DNA of 42,349 nt from Solirubrobacteraceae bacterium (GTDB taxonomy: Bacteria; Actinomycetota; Thermoleophilia; Solirubrobacterales; Solirubrobacteraceae). Positions 31,068 to 38,668 of this stretch are shown in pieces. Position 1 is the first letter of the stretch. Each line of letters opens with the position of its first letter. The translations under genes were made by a program, and so were the position numbers. Location: NCBI GenBank assembly GCA_024711025.1, contig JANJTP010000009.1, positions 1 to 42,349 of the forward strand, in the 5' to 3' direction. Below the pieces are notes generated by a model that ran no database searches, was not told where the DNA came from, and worked only from the letters and a program-made list of their open reading frames with translations.

Positions 31068-33305
31068 ATGGGGCCGATCGACACCGACGCGCGCCTCGAG
31101 CAGCTGCTCGAGGGCCTGAACGACCCCCAGCGAGCGGCCGTGACGCACGAGAGCGGGCCGCTGCTCGTGCTGGCCGGCGCCGGATCGGGCAAGACCCGCG
31201 TGCTCACGCACCGGATCGCGTGGCTCGTCGAGACCGGCCGAGCCCGCGCCGGCGAGATCCTCGCGATCACGTTCACCAACAAGGCCGCGCAGGAGATGCG
31301 CGAGCGCGTCGAGCTGCTGCTCGGCCACTCGACGCGCGCGATGTGGGTGATGACGTTCCACTCGGCGTGCGCACGGATCCTGCGAGCCGAGGCGCCGCGG
31401 CTCGGGTACACCCGCCAGTACACGATCTACGACCAGGCGGACAGCCGCCGGCTCGTCAAGCAGTGCCTCGACGAGCTGGGCGTCGACACCAAGCGCACGA
31501 CTCCGGCCGCCGTCCAGAGCCAGATCTCGACCGCCAAGAGCCGGCTGCGCGACGCGGCCGCCTACCGCGAGCTCGTCGGGAGCTGGTTCGAGCAGACCGT
31601 CGCCGACGCCTACGAGCTCTACGAGCGCGAGCTGCACCGGATGAACGCGATGGACTTCGACGACCTGCTCGCCCGCACCGTCGACGTCCTGCGGCTCTTC
31701 CCAGAGGTCCGCGAGCGCTACGCGGAGGGCTTCCGCCACGTGCTCGTCGACGAGTACCAGGACACGAACCCCGCGCAGTACGAGCTGCTCAAACAGCTCT
31801 CGCCGGGCGAGCGGCCGGAGCTGACCGTCGTCGGCGACCCGGATCAGTCGATCTACGGCTTTCGCAGCGCCGACATCCGCAACATCCTCGACTTCGAGCG
31901 GGACTTCCCGGCCGCTCGCGTCGTGCGCCTGGAGCAGAACTACCGCTCGACGCAGACGATCCTCGATGCCGCCAACGCGGTGATCGTCAACAACCGCGGG
32001 CGCCTGGACAAGTCGCTGTGGACCGATATCGGCGCCGGCGACGAGATCGTTGTGCGCGAGCTCGACGACGAGCACGCCGAGGCGCGCTACGTCGCGGGCG
32101 AGATCGAGCGCCTCGTCGACGAGGGCCTCAGCCGCTCCGAGATGGCCGTCCTCTATCGCACCAACGCCCAGTCGCGGGTGCTCGAGGACACCCTGGTGCG
32201 CCGGGAGATCGCCTACCAGGTCGTCGGCGGCACGCGCTTCTACGAGCGCGCCGAGATCAAGGACGCGATCGCCTACCTGGCGCTGCTCTCCAACCCCCAG
32301 GACGCGGTGAGCTTCCAGCGGGTGGCGAACAGCCCGCGCCGCGGCATCGGCCAGACGTCGCTCTCGCGCGTGCTGACACATGCCGCGACGATGGGCGTGA
32401 GCGTCTGGGACGCGGCGGCCGAGCCGGCGGCCGTGCCCGGCCTCGGCAAGCCGGCGGTCAAGGCGCTCAGCCGCTTCATGGACACGATGGACGGCCTGCG
32501 CGTGCGGGCCGAGCAGCGCGTCCCGATCGGCGACCTGCTCGAGGCGGTGCTCGGTGAGAGCGGCTACCTCGAGGCGCTCGAGGTGGAGCGGACCTTCGAG
32601 GCGCAGGGCCGCATCGAGAACCTCGGCGCGCTCGTCGAGGCGGCGCGCGAGTTCGACGCGGCCGCGCGGGACGAGGAGGACGGGCTCGACCTCTTCCTGC
32701 AGCAGGTCTCGCTCGTCGCGGACGCCGATACGCGCCGCGACGACGAGGGGCTCGTGACGCTGATGACGCTGCACAACGCCAAGGGCCTCGAGTACCCCGT
32801 CGTCTTCATCATCGGGATGGAGGAGGGGGTCTTCCCGCACTCCCGCTCGATCGACGAGGGGACGCTCGAGGAGGAGCGGCGACTCTGCTACGTCGGCGTC
32901 ACGCGCGCGATGCGCAACCTGACGCTGACCCACGCCCGCCGCCGGTCCGTCTTCGGCTCGACGACCTACGGCATGCCGAGTCGTTTCCTGCACGAGCTGC
33001 CGCCCGAGCTGCTCGACCGCGAGGAGGCGCCGACCGGTTGGTCGGGTGCCCGCGCGGCCGCGCTGGGTGCCGCGACGCGCCCACGGCCGGGATCGTGGCC
33101 CGACGTCGCCCCCCCTCGCGGGCGGGGCGACGGGGCCGGGGACGGGCAGCCGGCCTTCCGGATCGGCGAGGACCTCGTCCATCCGGCGTTCGGCGAGGGC
33201 GTCGTGACCGGCATCGAGCCCGGCGGCATCGTCGTCGTACGCTTCGCCGCCGACGGGTCCGAGCGCAAGCTGATGGCGCAGTACGCACCGCTGGCGCGGC
33301 GATGA
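31068..33305 (+). CDS. pcrA: ATP-dependent DNA helicase, UvrD/PcrA type
   Basis: This SF1A 3'-5' helicase of 745 aa acts in nucleotide excision repair and in clearing proteins from DNA. It has the Q motif (LNDPQRAAV), Walker A GAGSGKT, TFTNKAAQEMRERV, Walker B DEYQDTN, GDPDQSIYGFRSA, LEQNYRST, TLHNAKGLEYPVVFI and GVTRA motifs in order. The C-terminal tail after a Pro/Gly linker ends in a Tudor-like segment (GEDLVHPAFGEGVVTGIE), as in PcrA. ATG 31068 is chosen from the TACCCT promoter; earlier GTG/ATG codons would add a Pro-rich stretch. Confidence 0.94.
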   Translation: MGPIDTDARLEQLLEGLNDPQRAAVTHESGPLLVLAGAGSGKTRVLTHRIAWLVETGRARAGEILAITFTNKAAQEMRERVELLLGHSTRAMWVMTFHSACARILRAEAPRLGYTRQYTIYDQADSRRLVKQCLDELGVDTKRTTPAAVQSQISTAKSRLRDAAAYRELVGSWFEQTVADAYELYERELHRMNAMDFDDLLARTVDVLRLFPEVRERYAEGFRHVLVDEYQDTNPAQYELLKQLSPGERPELTVVGDPDQSIYGFRSADIRNILDFERDFPAARVVRLEQNYRSTQTILDAANAVIVNNRGRLDKSLWTDIGAGDEIVVRELDDEHAEARYVAGEIERLVDEGLSRSEMAVLYRTNAQSRVLEDTLVRREIAYQVVGGTRFYERAEIKDAIAYLALLSNPQDAVSFQRVANSPRRGIGQTSLSRVLTHAATMGVSVWDAAAEPAAVPGLGKPAVKALSRFMDTMDGLRVRAEQRVPIGDLLEAVLGESGYLEALEVERTFEAQGRIENLGALVEAAREFDAAARDEEDGLDLFLQQVSLVADADTRRDDEGLVTLMTLHNAKGLEYPVVFIIGMEEGVFPHSRSIDEGTLEEERRLCYVGVTRAMRNLTLTHARRRSVFGSTTYGMPSRFLHELPPELLDREEAPTGWSGARAAALGAATRPRPGSWPDVAPPRGRGDGAGDGQPAFRIGEDLVHPAFGEGVVTGIEPGGIVVVRFAADGSERKLMAQYAPLARR

Positions 33306-33355
33306 ACGGGGGATGCGCCCACCGCCGCCGCCCGGTCGACGCCCCGCTTCACGCA

Positions 33356-33371
33356 TCGGGACGACTCCCGA
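33356..33371 (+). terminator. Hairpin between pcrA and folD
   Basis: TCGGGA (33356-33361), loop CGAC and TCCCGA (33366-33371) stand 51 nt after the pcrA stop and 14 nt before the folD -10. It could be a terminator or an operator. Confidence 0.35.
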
Positions 33372-33384
33372 CCGAGCGATGATC

Positions 33385-33390
33385 TAGGGT
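33385..33390 (+). promoter_or_regulatory. -10 element (TAGGGT) of folD
   Basis: TAGGGT lies 9 nt before the folD ATG (33400), predicting a 2-3 nt leader. Confidence 0.5.
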
Positions 33391-33399
33391 GCGCGCCCG

Positions 33400-34263
33400 A
33401 TGAGCGCGCAACTGATCGATGGCAAAGCACTGGCGGAGCGCGTTCGCGCTCAGATCGCGGTCGACGTCGGCGCGTTCGTGGAGCGCCACGGACGCCCTCC
33501 GGGCCTCGCGACGATCCTTGTCGGCGAGGATCCGGCGAGCGCCGTCTACGTCGGCGGCAAGCAGCGGGCGTGCGCCGAGGTCGGGATTCGCGGCTTCGAC
33601 AACCGGCTGGCGGCCGACGCCTCGCGTGCCGAGGTCGTCGAGCTGATCGAGCGCCTGAACGCGGACGACGCGGTCAACGGGATCATCTGCCAGCTGCCCG
33701 TGCCGGGTCACCTCGACGGCGTCGAGCTGACCGGGCTCGTCGACGCCGGCAAGGACGTCGACGGGCTGACCGCACTGAGCGCGGGCCTGCTGGCGCTCGG
33801 GCGCCCGGGCCTGCGGCCCTGCACGCCGGAGGGCGTGATGCTGCTGCTGGCCGATGCGGGCGCGAAGCTCGAGGGAGCCGAGGCGGTCGTGCTCGGCCGC
33901 TCCAACCTCTTCGGCAAGCCGATGGCGCAGCTCCTGCTGGCGGCCAACGCGACCGTCACCGTCTGTCACTCGCGTACGCACGACCTGCCGGCGGTCTGCC
34001 GTCGCGCCGACGTGCTGATCGCCGCGGTCGGACGTCCGCGGATGGTCGGCGCCGATTGGGTGCGGCCCGGCGCGACCGTGATCGACGTCGGCATCAACCG
34101 CGTCGACGGCGAGCTGTGCGGCGACGTCGACTTCGATGCCGTCGGCGAGGTCGCGGGCGCGATCACGCCGGTACCCGGCGGCGTGGGGCCGATGACGATC
34201 GCCTGCCTGCTGGGGAACACGCTCAAGGCGGCCCGCATGGCCGCCGGCGAAGACGTGGGATGA
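33400..34263 (+). CDS. folD: Methylenetetrahydrofolate dehydrogenase / methenyltetrahydrofolate cyclohydrolase
   Basis: FolD interconverts one-carbon units on tetrahydrofolate. The 287-aa protein has the active-site YVGGK motif (Tyr50, Lys54), the substrate segment GIICQLPVPGHL, DVDGL, the NADP-binding VVLGRSNLFGKPMAQLLL and the C-terminal TPVPGGVGPMTIACLL. Length and motifs are complete. The stop overlaps the start of the next membrane protein gene by 4 nt. The formate dehydrogenase operon and FolD both touch one-carbon metabolism, but they lie 20 kb apart and need not be linked. Confidence 0.95.
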   Translation: MSAQLIDGKALAERVRAQIAVDVGAFVERHGRPPGLATILVGEDPASAVYVGGKQRACAEVGIRGFDNRLAADASRAEVVELIERLNADDAVNGIICQLPVPGHLDGVELTGLVDAGKDVDGLTALSAGLLALGRPGLRPCTPEGVMLLLADAGAKLEGAEAVVLGRSNLFGKPMAQLLLAANATVTVCHSRTHDLPAVCRRADVLIAAVGRPRMVGADWVRPGATVIDVGINRVDGELCGDVDFDAVGEVAGAITPVPGGVGPMTIACLLGNTLKAARMAAGEDVG

Positions 34264-34781
34264 GCCGGCTGCGCGCAGCCGACCTGCTCGTCGCGGCGGC
34301 GGCGCTCGGGCTGCTCGCGACGCTGTTCCTCGACTGGTTCTCGGTCGACCGTGACGGCATCCCGACCCCCGAGGGCTGGAACTCGTACGTCCCGCTCGAT
34401 CTGGCGCTGAGCGGCTGGTCGTCGCTCGGCTGGCTGCTCGTCGCGCTGCTCTGCCTGCTCATCCTCCTCGGGATCGTCGTCGTCGCGCTGCTCGCGCTCG
34501 GCGTGGCCGATCTGCGTAACCTGCCGGTCGCCGTCGTGCTGTGCGCGCTCGCCCCGCCGATCCTCGTCGCGGCGCTGATCCGCGTGCTCCTCGCCCAGCC
34601 GGGGCTCGGCGCCGGCCTGCCGAACGATGCGGTGGGCGTCGCGGCGGGCGGCTGGCTCGGCCTGGCCGCGACGACGCTCCTGGCGTTCGCGGCGTGGGCC
34701 TCGCTCGGCGCCGATCGCACCACGTTGCCGAAGCGGGCGAGCCTTCCGCCGGCCGCGCGCCCGGCGCCGCCGGCCACGTAG
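34260..34781 (+). CDS. Hypothetical four-span membrane protein
   Basis: The 173-aa protein has about four hydrophobic segments (residues ~7-24, ~50-78, ~88-108 and ~128-147). The first extracytoplasmic loop is aromatic (DWFSVDRDGIPTPEGWNSYVPLD in part) and the tail is Pro/Ala-rich. The ATG overlaps the folD stop (ATGA), so it is co-translated with folD. The pattern of a Trp-containing loop after helix 1 is frequent in unnamed actinobacterial membrane proteins. No function is assigned. Confidence 0.78.
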   Translation: MSRLRAADLLVAAAALGLLATLFLDWFSVDRDGIPTPEGWNSYVPLDLALSGWSSLGWLLVALLCLLILLGIVVVALLALGVADLRNLPVAVVLCALAPPILVAALIRVLLAQPGLGAGLPNDAVGVAAGGWLGLAATTLLAFAAWASLGADRTTLPKRASLPPAARPAPPAT

Positions 34782-34811
34782 CGGGAGCGGCGCCGGCCGG
34801 GCGACCTGACC

Positions 34812-34817
34812 TACACT
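34812..34817 (+). promoter_or_regulatory. -10 element (TACACT) of gatC
   Basis: TACACT lies 9 nt before the gatC ATG (34827), predicting a nearly leaderless gatCAB mRNA. Confidence 0.5.
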
Positions 34818-34826
34818 CCGGCCCGC

Positions 34827-35114
34827 ATGATCGACCGGGATGACGTCCTCCATGTCGCGCGACTGGCACGCCTGCGACTCTCCGACGCCGAAGCCGACCG
34901 GATGACGGGCGAGCTGGCGAAGATCCTCGAGCACGTCGAGCGCATCGGCGAGCTCGACCTCGACGGCGTGCCGCCGACGGCGCACGTCGTCGCCGTCGAG
35001 CACGAGCTGCGGCCGGACGTCCCCGGCCCGTGCCTGTCGCGGGAGGCCGCGCTCGCCCAGGCGCCGGCTACGCAGGACGGCGGCTTCCTCGTTCCCAGCC
35101 CGCAGGCCGGATGA
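34827..35114 (+). CDS. gatC: Asp-tRNA(Asn)/Glu-tRNA(Gln) amidotransferase subunit C
   Basis: GatC is the small belt subunit that stabilises GatA and GatB. The 95-aa protein has the family start IDRDDVLHVARLARLRLSDAEADRMTGEL in outline and a C-terminal segment with LRPDVPGPCLSREAAL. The stop overlaps the gatA ATG by 4 nt. Length is normal. Confidence 0.93.
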   Translation: MIDRDDVLHVARLARLRLSDAEADRMTGELAKILEHVERIGELDLDGVPPTAHVVAVEHELRPDVPGPCLSREAALAQAPATQDGGFLVPSPQAG

Positions 35115-36541
35115 CCGCGATCCTCGACCTCACGGCCGCACAGGCGGCCGCCGCGATCGAACGCGGCGACCTCGATCCGGGGGAGCTGTTCGGCATCTAC
35201 CGCGAGCGCGCCGCCGCTGACGAGCTGGGTGCGTGGACATGGGTCGCCGACGCGGCGCCTGTCGCGTTCGACGTCGGCGCGCCGCTGCGTGGCGTGCCCC
35301 TCGCGGTCAAGGACCTCTTCTGCACCGAAGGCGTGCCCAGCCAGGCCGGCTCGCGGATCCTCGAGGGCTACCGGCCGCCTTACACCGCGACGTGCGTCGA
35401 GCGCCTTCAGACGGCCGGCGCCACCCTCCTCGGAAAGACCAACCAGGACGAGTTCGCGATGGGCTCGTCGAACGAGAACTCGGGCTTCGGCCCGGTGCTC
35501 AACCCGTGGGACCGCTCGCGCGTGCCGGGCGGCTCGTCGGGTGGCAGCGCCGCCGCCGTGGCGGCCGGCAGCGCGCCGTGGGCGCTGGGCACCGACACCG
35601 GCGGCTCGATTCGCCAGCCCGCCGCGCTCTGCGGGATCGTCGGCCTGAAGCCGACCTACGGCACGGTCTCGCGCTTCGGGATGATCGCCTTCGCCTGCTC
35701 GCTCGACCAGGCCGGTCCGCTGACGCGCGACGTGACCGACGCGGCGCTGCTCTACCGCCACATGGCCGGCGCGGACGCCCGCGACGCCACCGCGGTCGGT
35801 CACCCCGACGAGATCGGCCTGCCGAGCGCGGAGCGGCTCGACGGCGTCCGCCTCGGCGTGCCGGTCGAGCTGGCGGGAGGCGAGGGAATCGAGCCGGGCG
35901 TGCTCGCGGCGTTCGAGCGCTCGCTGGCGCTCGCCCGCGAGCTGGGCGCGACCGTCGAGGAGGTCTCGCTGCCGACCGCCGACCGGGCGCTCAGCGCCTA
36001 CTACGTGATCGCCCCGGCCGAGTGCTCGTCGAACCTCGCGCGCTTCGACGGCGTGCGCTACGGCCTTCGCGTAGAGGCCGACGACCTGCTGACGATGTAC
36101 ACCGAGACGCGCCACGACGGCTTCGGCGACGAGGTCAAGCGGCGGATCCTGATCGGCACCTACGCGCTCTCCTCCGGCTACTACGACGCGTACTACGGGC
36201 GCGCGCAGCGTGTGCGCACGCTGATCGCGCGCGAGCTCGCGGCGGTCTTCGAGCGGGTCGACGCGATCGTGACGCCGACCAGCCCGGGCGTGGCCTTCGA
36301 GCTGGGCTCGAAGAGCGCCGATCCGCTCGCGATGTACCTCAACGACTTCTTCACGGTGCCGATGTCGCTTGCCGGCGTGCCCGCGATCTCGATCCCCTGC
36401 GGCCTGGCGGACGGACTGCCGGTGGGCCTGCAGGTCGCCGGCGCAGCGTTCAGCGAGAACCGCCTGCTCGATATCGCCTACGCGCTCGAGCAGGGGCTCG
36501 GATTCGACGGGTCGCCGGCGCGCGGGGGGGCGACGCCATGA
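35111..36541 (+). CDS. gatA: Asp-tRNA(Asn)/Glu-tRNA(Gln) amidotransferase subunit A
   Basis: GatA is the glutaminase subunit and releases ammonia for transamidation of misacylated tRNA. The amidase-signature catalytic triad is Lys67 (PLAVKD), cis-Ser142 (VPGGSSGGS) and nucleophile Ser166 (GTDTGGSIRQPA). The 75- and 24-residue spacings equal those of characterised GatA. The 476-aa length is normal. The stop overlaps the gatB ATG. Confidence 0.95.
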   Translation: MTAILDLTAAQAAAAIERGDLDPGELFGIYRERAAADELGAWTWVADAAPVAFDVGAPLRGVPLAVKDLFCTEGVPSQAGSRILEGYRPPYTATCVERLQTAGATLLGKTNQDEFAMGSSNENSGFGPVLNPWDRSRVPGGSSGGSAAAVAAGSAPWALGTDTGGSIRQPAALCGIVGLKPTYGTVSRFGMIAFACSLDQAGPLTRDVTDAALLYRHMAGADARDATAVGHPDEIGLPSAERLDGVRLGVPVELAGGEGIEPGVLAAFERSLALARELGATVEEVSLPTADRALSAYYVIAPAECSSNLARFDGVRYGLRVEADDLLTMYTETRHDGFGDEVKRRILIGTYALSSGYYDAYYGRAQRVRTLIARELAAVFERVDAIVTPTSPGVAFELGSKSADPLAMYLNDFFTVPMSLAGVPAISIPCGLADGLPVGLQVAGAAFSENRLLDIAYALEQGLGFDGSPARGGATP

Positions 36542-37977
36542 GCGACGTGCGCTACGAGCCGGTCATCGGGCTGGAGATCCACGTCCAGCTCAGCACGCGG
36601 ACGAAGATGTTCTGCGCCTGCCCGCTGAGCTTCGGCGAGCCGCCGAACACGCGGACCTGCCCGGTCTGCCTGGGGCTGCCGGGAACGCTGCCGGTGGCGA
36701 ACGCCGAGGCGATCCACCACGGCCTGATGATCGGGCTCGCGCTGGGCTCGCAGCTCGCCGCGCGCTCGATCTTCCATCGCAAGAACTACTTCTACCCGGA
36801 CCTGCCGAAGGGCTACCAGATCAGCCAGTACGACGAGCCGCTTTGCAGCGGCGGCCGGCTGGGAGAGGTGCGCATCCACCGCGTACACCTCGAGGAAGAT
36901 GCCGCGAAGCTGACCCACGTAGGCGCGAGCGGGCGGATCCACGGCTCGGATGCGTCGATCGTCGACTTCAACCGCGGCGGCACGCCGCTCGCCGAGATCG
37001 TCACCGAGCCGGACCTACGCTCGCCCGAGCAGGCGAGCGAGTGGCTGCGCCTGCTGCGCACGACGCTGCGCCGGCTCGGCGTCAGCGACGTGAACATGGA
37101 GGAGGGGTCGCTGCGCTGCGACGCGAACATCTCGATTCGCCCGACGGGCAGCGATGAGCTCGGCACCAAGACCGAGCTCAAGAACATGAACTCGTTCCGC
37201 TTCATCGAGCGCGGCATCCGGGCGGAGATCGCTCGCCAGGAGCAGTTGCTGCGCGCCGGCGAGCCGGTTGTGCAGGAGACGCTGCACTTCGATCCGAGGA
37301 CCGAGGCGATCACGTCGCTGCGCTCCAAGGAGGAGGCGCACGACTACCGCTACTTCCCCGAGCCGGACCTGCCGCCGGTGACGATCACCGAGGCGATGCT
37401 CGAGCGCGCGCGCGCCGGGCTGCCCGAGCTGCCGCTCGAGCGTGAGCAGCGACTCGCCTCCGAGCTCGGGCTGAACGCCGAGAGCGCCCGGCTGCTGAGC
37501 TGGCGCTCCGAGCTGGGCGACTACTTCGAGGCGGCGCTGGCGGCCGGCGGCGGCGTCGAGTCCCAGCCGCTCGCCAACTGGCTGGGCGAGCTGACCACGC
37601 GGGCCGGCGGCGAGGACCCCGCGGCGACGGGCGTCGAGCCGGCGCAGCTGGCCGCGCTGGCCGCGCTGGTCTCCTCGGGCGCCGTCACCCAGGGCGCCGC
37701 CCGTCAGGTGCTGGATCGGATGGTCGCGGCCGGCGGCGGTGACCCGGCCGCGATCGTCGAGGCCGAGGGGCTGGGGGCGGTCGGCGGAGCCGACGAGCTG
37801 GCGCCGATCGTCCGCGCGGCGCTCGAGGCCAATCCGGATGTCGCCGAAAAGCTCCGCGACGGCGACATGAAGCCGATCGGCGTGATAATCGGCCACGTGA
37901 TGCGCGAGACCCGCGGCCGGGCCGACGGCAAGGAGGTCACCGCGATCGTCCGCGCCGAGCTGGGCCTGGGCGGCTGA
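36538..37977 (+). CDS. gatB: Asp-tRNA(Asn)/Glu-tRNA(Gln) amidotransferase subunit B
   Basis: GatB activates the tRNA-bound Glu or Asp and contains the kinase-like site. The 479-aa protein starts YEPVIGLEIHVQLSTRTKMF, has the zinc-type cysteines (CAC and CPVC), HRKNYFYPDLPKGYQISQYD and the DYRYFPEPDLPP motif, then the helical and tail domains (VIGHVMRETRGRADGKEV) that contact tRNA. Complete and collinear with gatCA. With GltX it supports indirect Gln-tRNA and/or Asn-tRNA formation. Confidence 0.95.
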   Translation: MSDVRYEPVIGLEIHVQLSTRTKMFCACPLSFGEPPNTRTCPVCLGLPGTLPVANAEAIHHGLMIGLALGSQLAARSIFHRKNYFYPDLPKGYQISQYDEPLCSGGRLGEVRIHRVHLEEDAAKLTHVGASGRIHGSDASIVDFNRGGTPLAEIVTEPDLRSPEQASEWLRLLRTTLRRLGVSDVNMEEGSLRCDANISIRPTGSDELGTKTELKNMNSFRFIERGIRAEIARQEQLLRAGEPVVQETLHFDPRTEAITSLRSKEEAHDYRYFPEPDLPPVTITEAMLERARAGLPELPLEREQRLASELGLNAESARLLSWRSELGDYFEAALAAGGGVESQPLANWLGELTTRAGGEDPAATGVEPAQLAALAALVSSGAVTQGAARQVLDRMVAAGGGDPAAIVEAEGLGAVGGADELAPIVRAALEANPDVAEKLRDGDMKPIGVIIGHVMRETRGRADGKEVTAIVRAELGLGG

Positions 37978-38036
37978 CGGTTCGCGCGCCGGGCACCGAA
38001 GGACCGCGAGACGGCAGGATCGGTCGGCCTCGCCGG

Positions 38037-38042
38037 TACCCT
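38037..38042 (+). promoter_or_regulatory. -10 element (TACCCT) of the 59-aa gene
   Basis: TACCCT lies 6 nt before ATG 38049, so the transcript should begin at or next to the start codon. Confidence 0.5.
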
Positions 38043-38048
38043 GGGCGC

Positions 38049-38228
38049 ATGGTCGAGAATCCCGGTCCCTCGCTCGCCACGCGCGCGCTCGCGCTGGTCG
38101 TCCTGCTCGTCGCGGCATACGTCCTGCTGCGGATCGTCGTCGGCCTCGTCGCCGGCCTGGTCTGGATCGTCCTGCTCGTCGTGGCGGTCTTCGGCGTGCT
38201 CTGGGCCTGGCGCACACTGCGCCGGTAG
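38049..38228 (+). CDS. Small membrane protein (59 aa)
   Basis: The frame from ATG 38049 to TAG 38228 encodes a short polar N-terminus (MVENPGPSLATR) and two hydrophobic segments (about residues 13-28 and 31-51), ending WAWRTLRR. It is supported by the TACCCT element 6 nt upstream and by the next gene starting 10 nt after its stop. No family recognised. Confidence 0.6.
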   Translation: MVENPGPSLATRALALVVLLVAAYVLLRIVVGLVAGLVWIVLLVVAVFGVLWAWRTLRR

Positions 38229-38237
38229 GAGGCTGCG

Positions 38238-38528
38238 GTGGCGGGCGGCGCCTATGTGGTCATCGCGCTCTTCTTCGCTCTGGCGGGCGGCCTCGTCGGT
38301 CGGCTGAAGGGCCACTCGTTCTGGCTCTGGTTCCTGATCGCCGGCGCCGTTCCGATCTTCGGCCTGCTGGCCGCGGTGTTCGCACGCGACGAGCGCACGG
38401 TCGAGCGGATGCGCTGTCCGGGCTGCGCCGCGATCGTGCCGATCCACCAGGCGATCTGCACGCGCTGCGGCACGGAGCTCGAGCTGCCCGGCGACCCGCA
38501 GGGGATCCTCCCGCCGGAACGGGCTTGA
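38238..38528 (+). CDS. Membrane protein with C-terminal zinc ribbon (96 aa)
   Basis: Two hydrophobic helices (residues ~5-20 and ~28-48) are followed by a cytoplasmic-type zinc ribbon with Cys60-x2-Cys63 and Cys74-x2-Cys77 (RCPGCAAIVPIHQAICTRCG). The GTG start at 38238 has a strong AGGAGG-like Shine-Dalgarno (TAGGAGG) 5 nt upstream, in contrast to the leaderless genes nearby. It shares an operon with the 59-aa gene. Similar DUF-type proteins occur in actinobacteria; function unknown. Confidence 0.75.
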   Translation: MAGGAYVVIALFFALAGGLVGRLKGHSFWLWFLIAGAVPIFGLLAAVFARDERTVERMRCPGCAAIVPIHQAICTRCGTELELPGDPQGILPPERA

Positions 38529-38577
38529 CCGCCTAGGACCGCCTCCGGCGCGAGCGGTCGAGACTCCGGGCCGTTGG

Positions 38578-38583
38578 TACCAT
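38578..38583 (+). promoter_or_regulatory. -10 element (TACCAT) upstream of ilvB
   Basis: TACCAT lies 85 nt before the ilvB ATG, giving a leader of about 80 nt that holds a strong hairpin and a Shine-Dalgarno sequence. Confidence 0.4.
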
Positions 38584-38593
38584 CGATGTCTCC

Positions 38594-38615
38594 GAGCCGC
38601 CACGCGTGGCGGCTC
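38594..38615 (+). promoter_or_regulatory. Hairpin in the ilvB 5' leader
   Basis: GAGCCGCCAC (38594-38603) and GTGGCGGCTC (38606-38615) are perfect complements around GC; a realistic fold is 8 bp with loop ACGCGT. It lies near the predicted 5' end of the ilvB mRNA and 36 nt before the AGGAGG ribosome site (38652-38657). It could stabilise the mRNA or control elongation. Confidence 0.5.
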
Positions 38616-38668
38616 GACTCGTACCCGCCCAGCGACCAAGAACCCCCCGGAAGGAGGCGAAGGATCCG

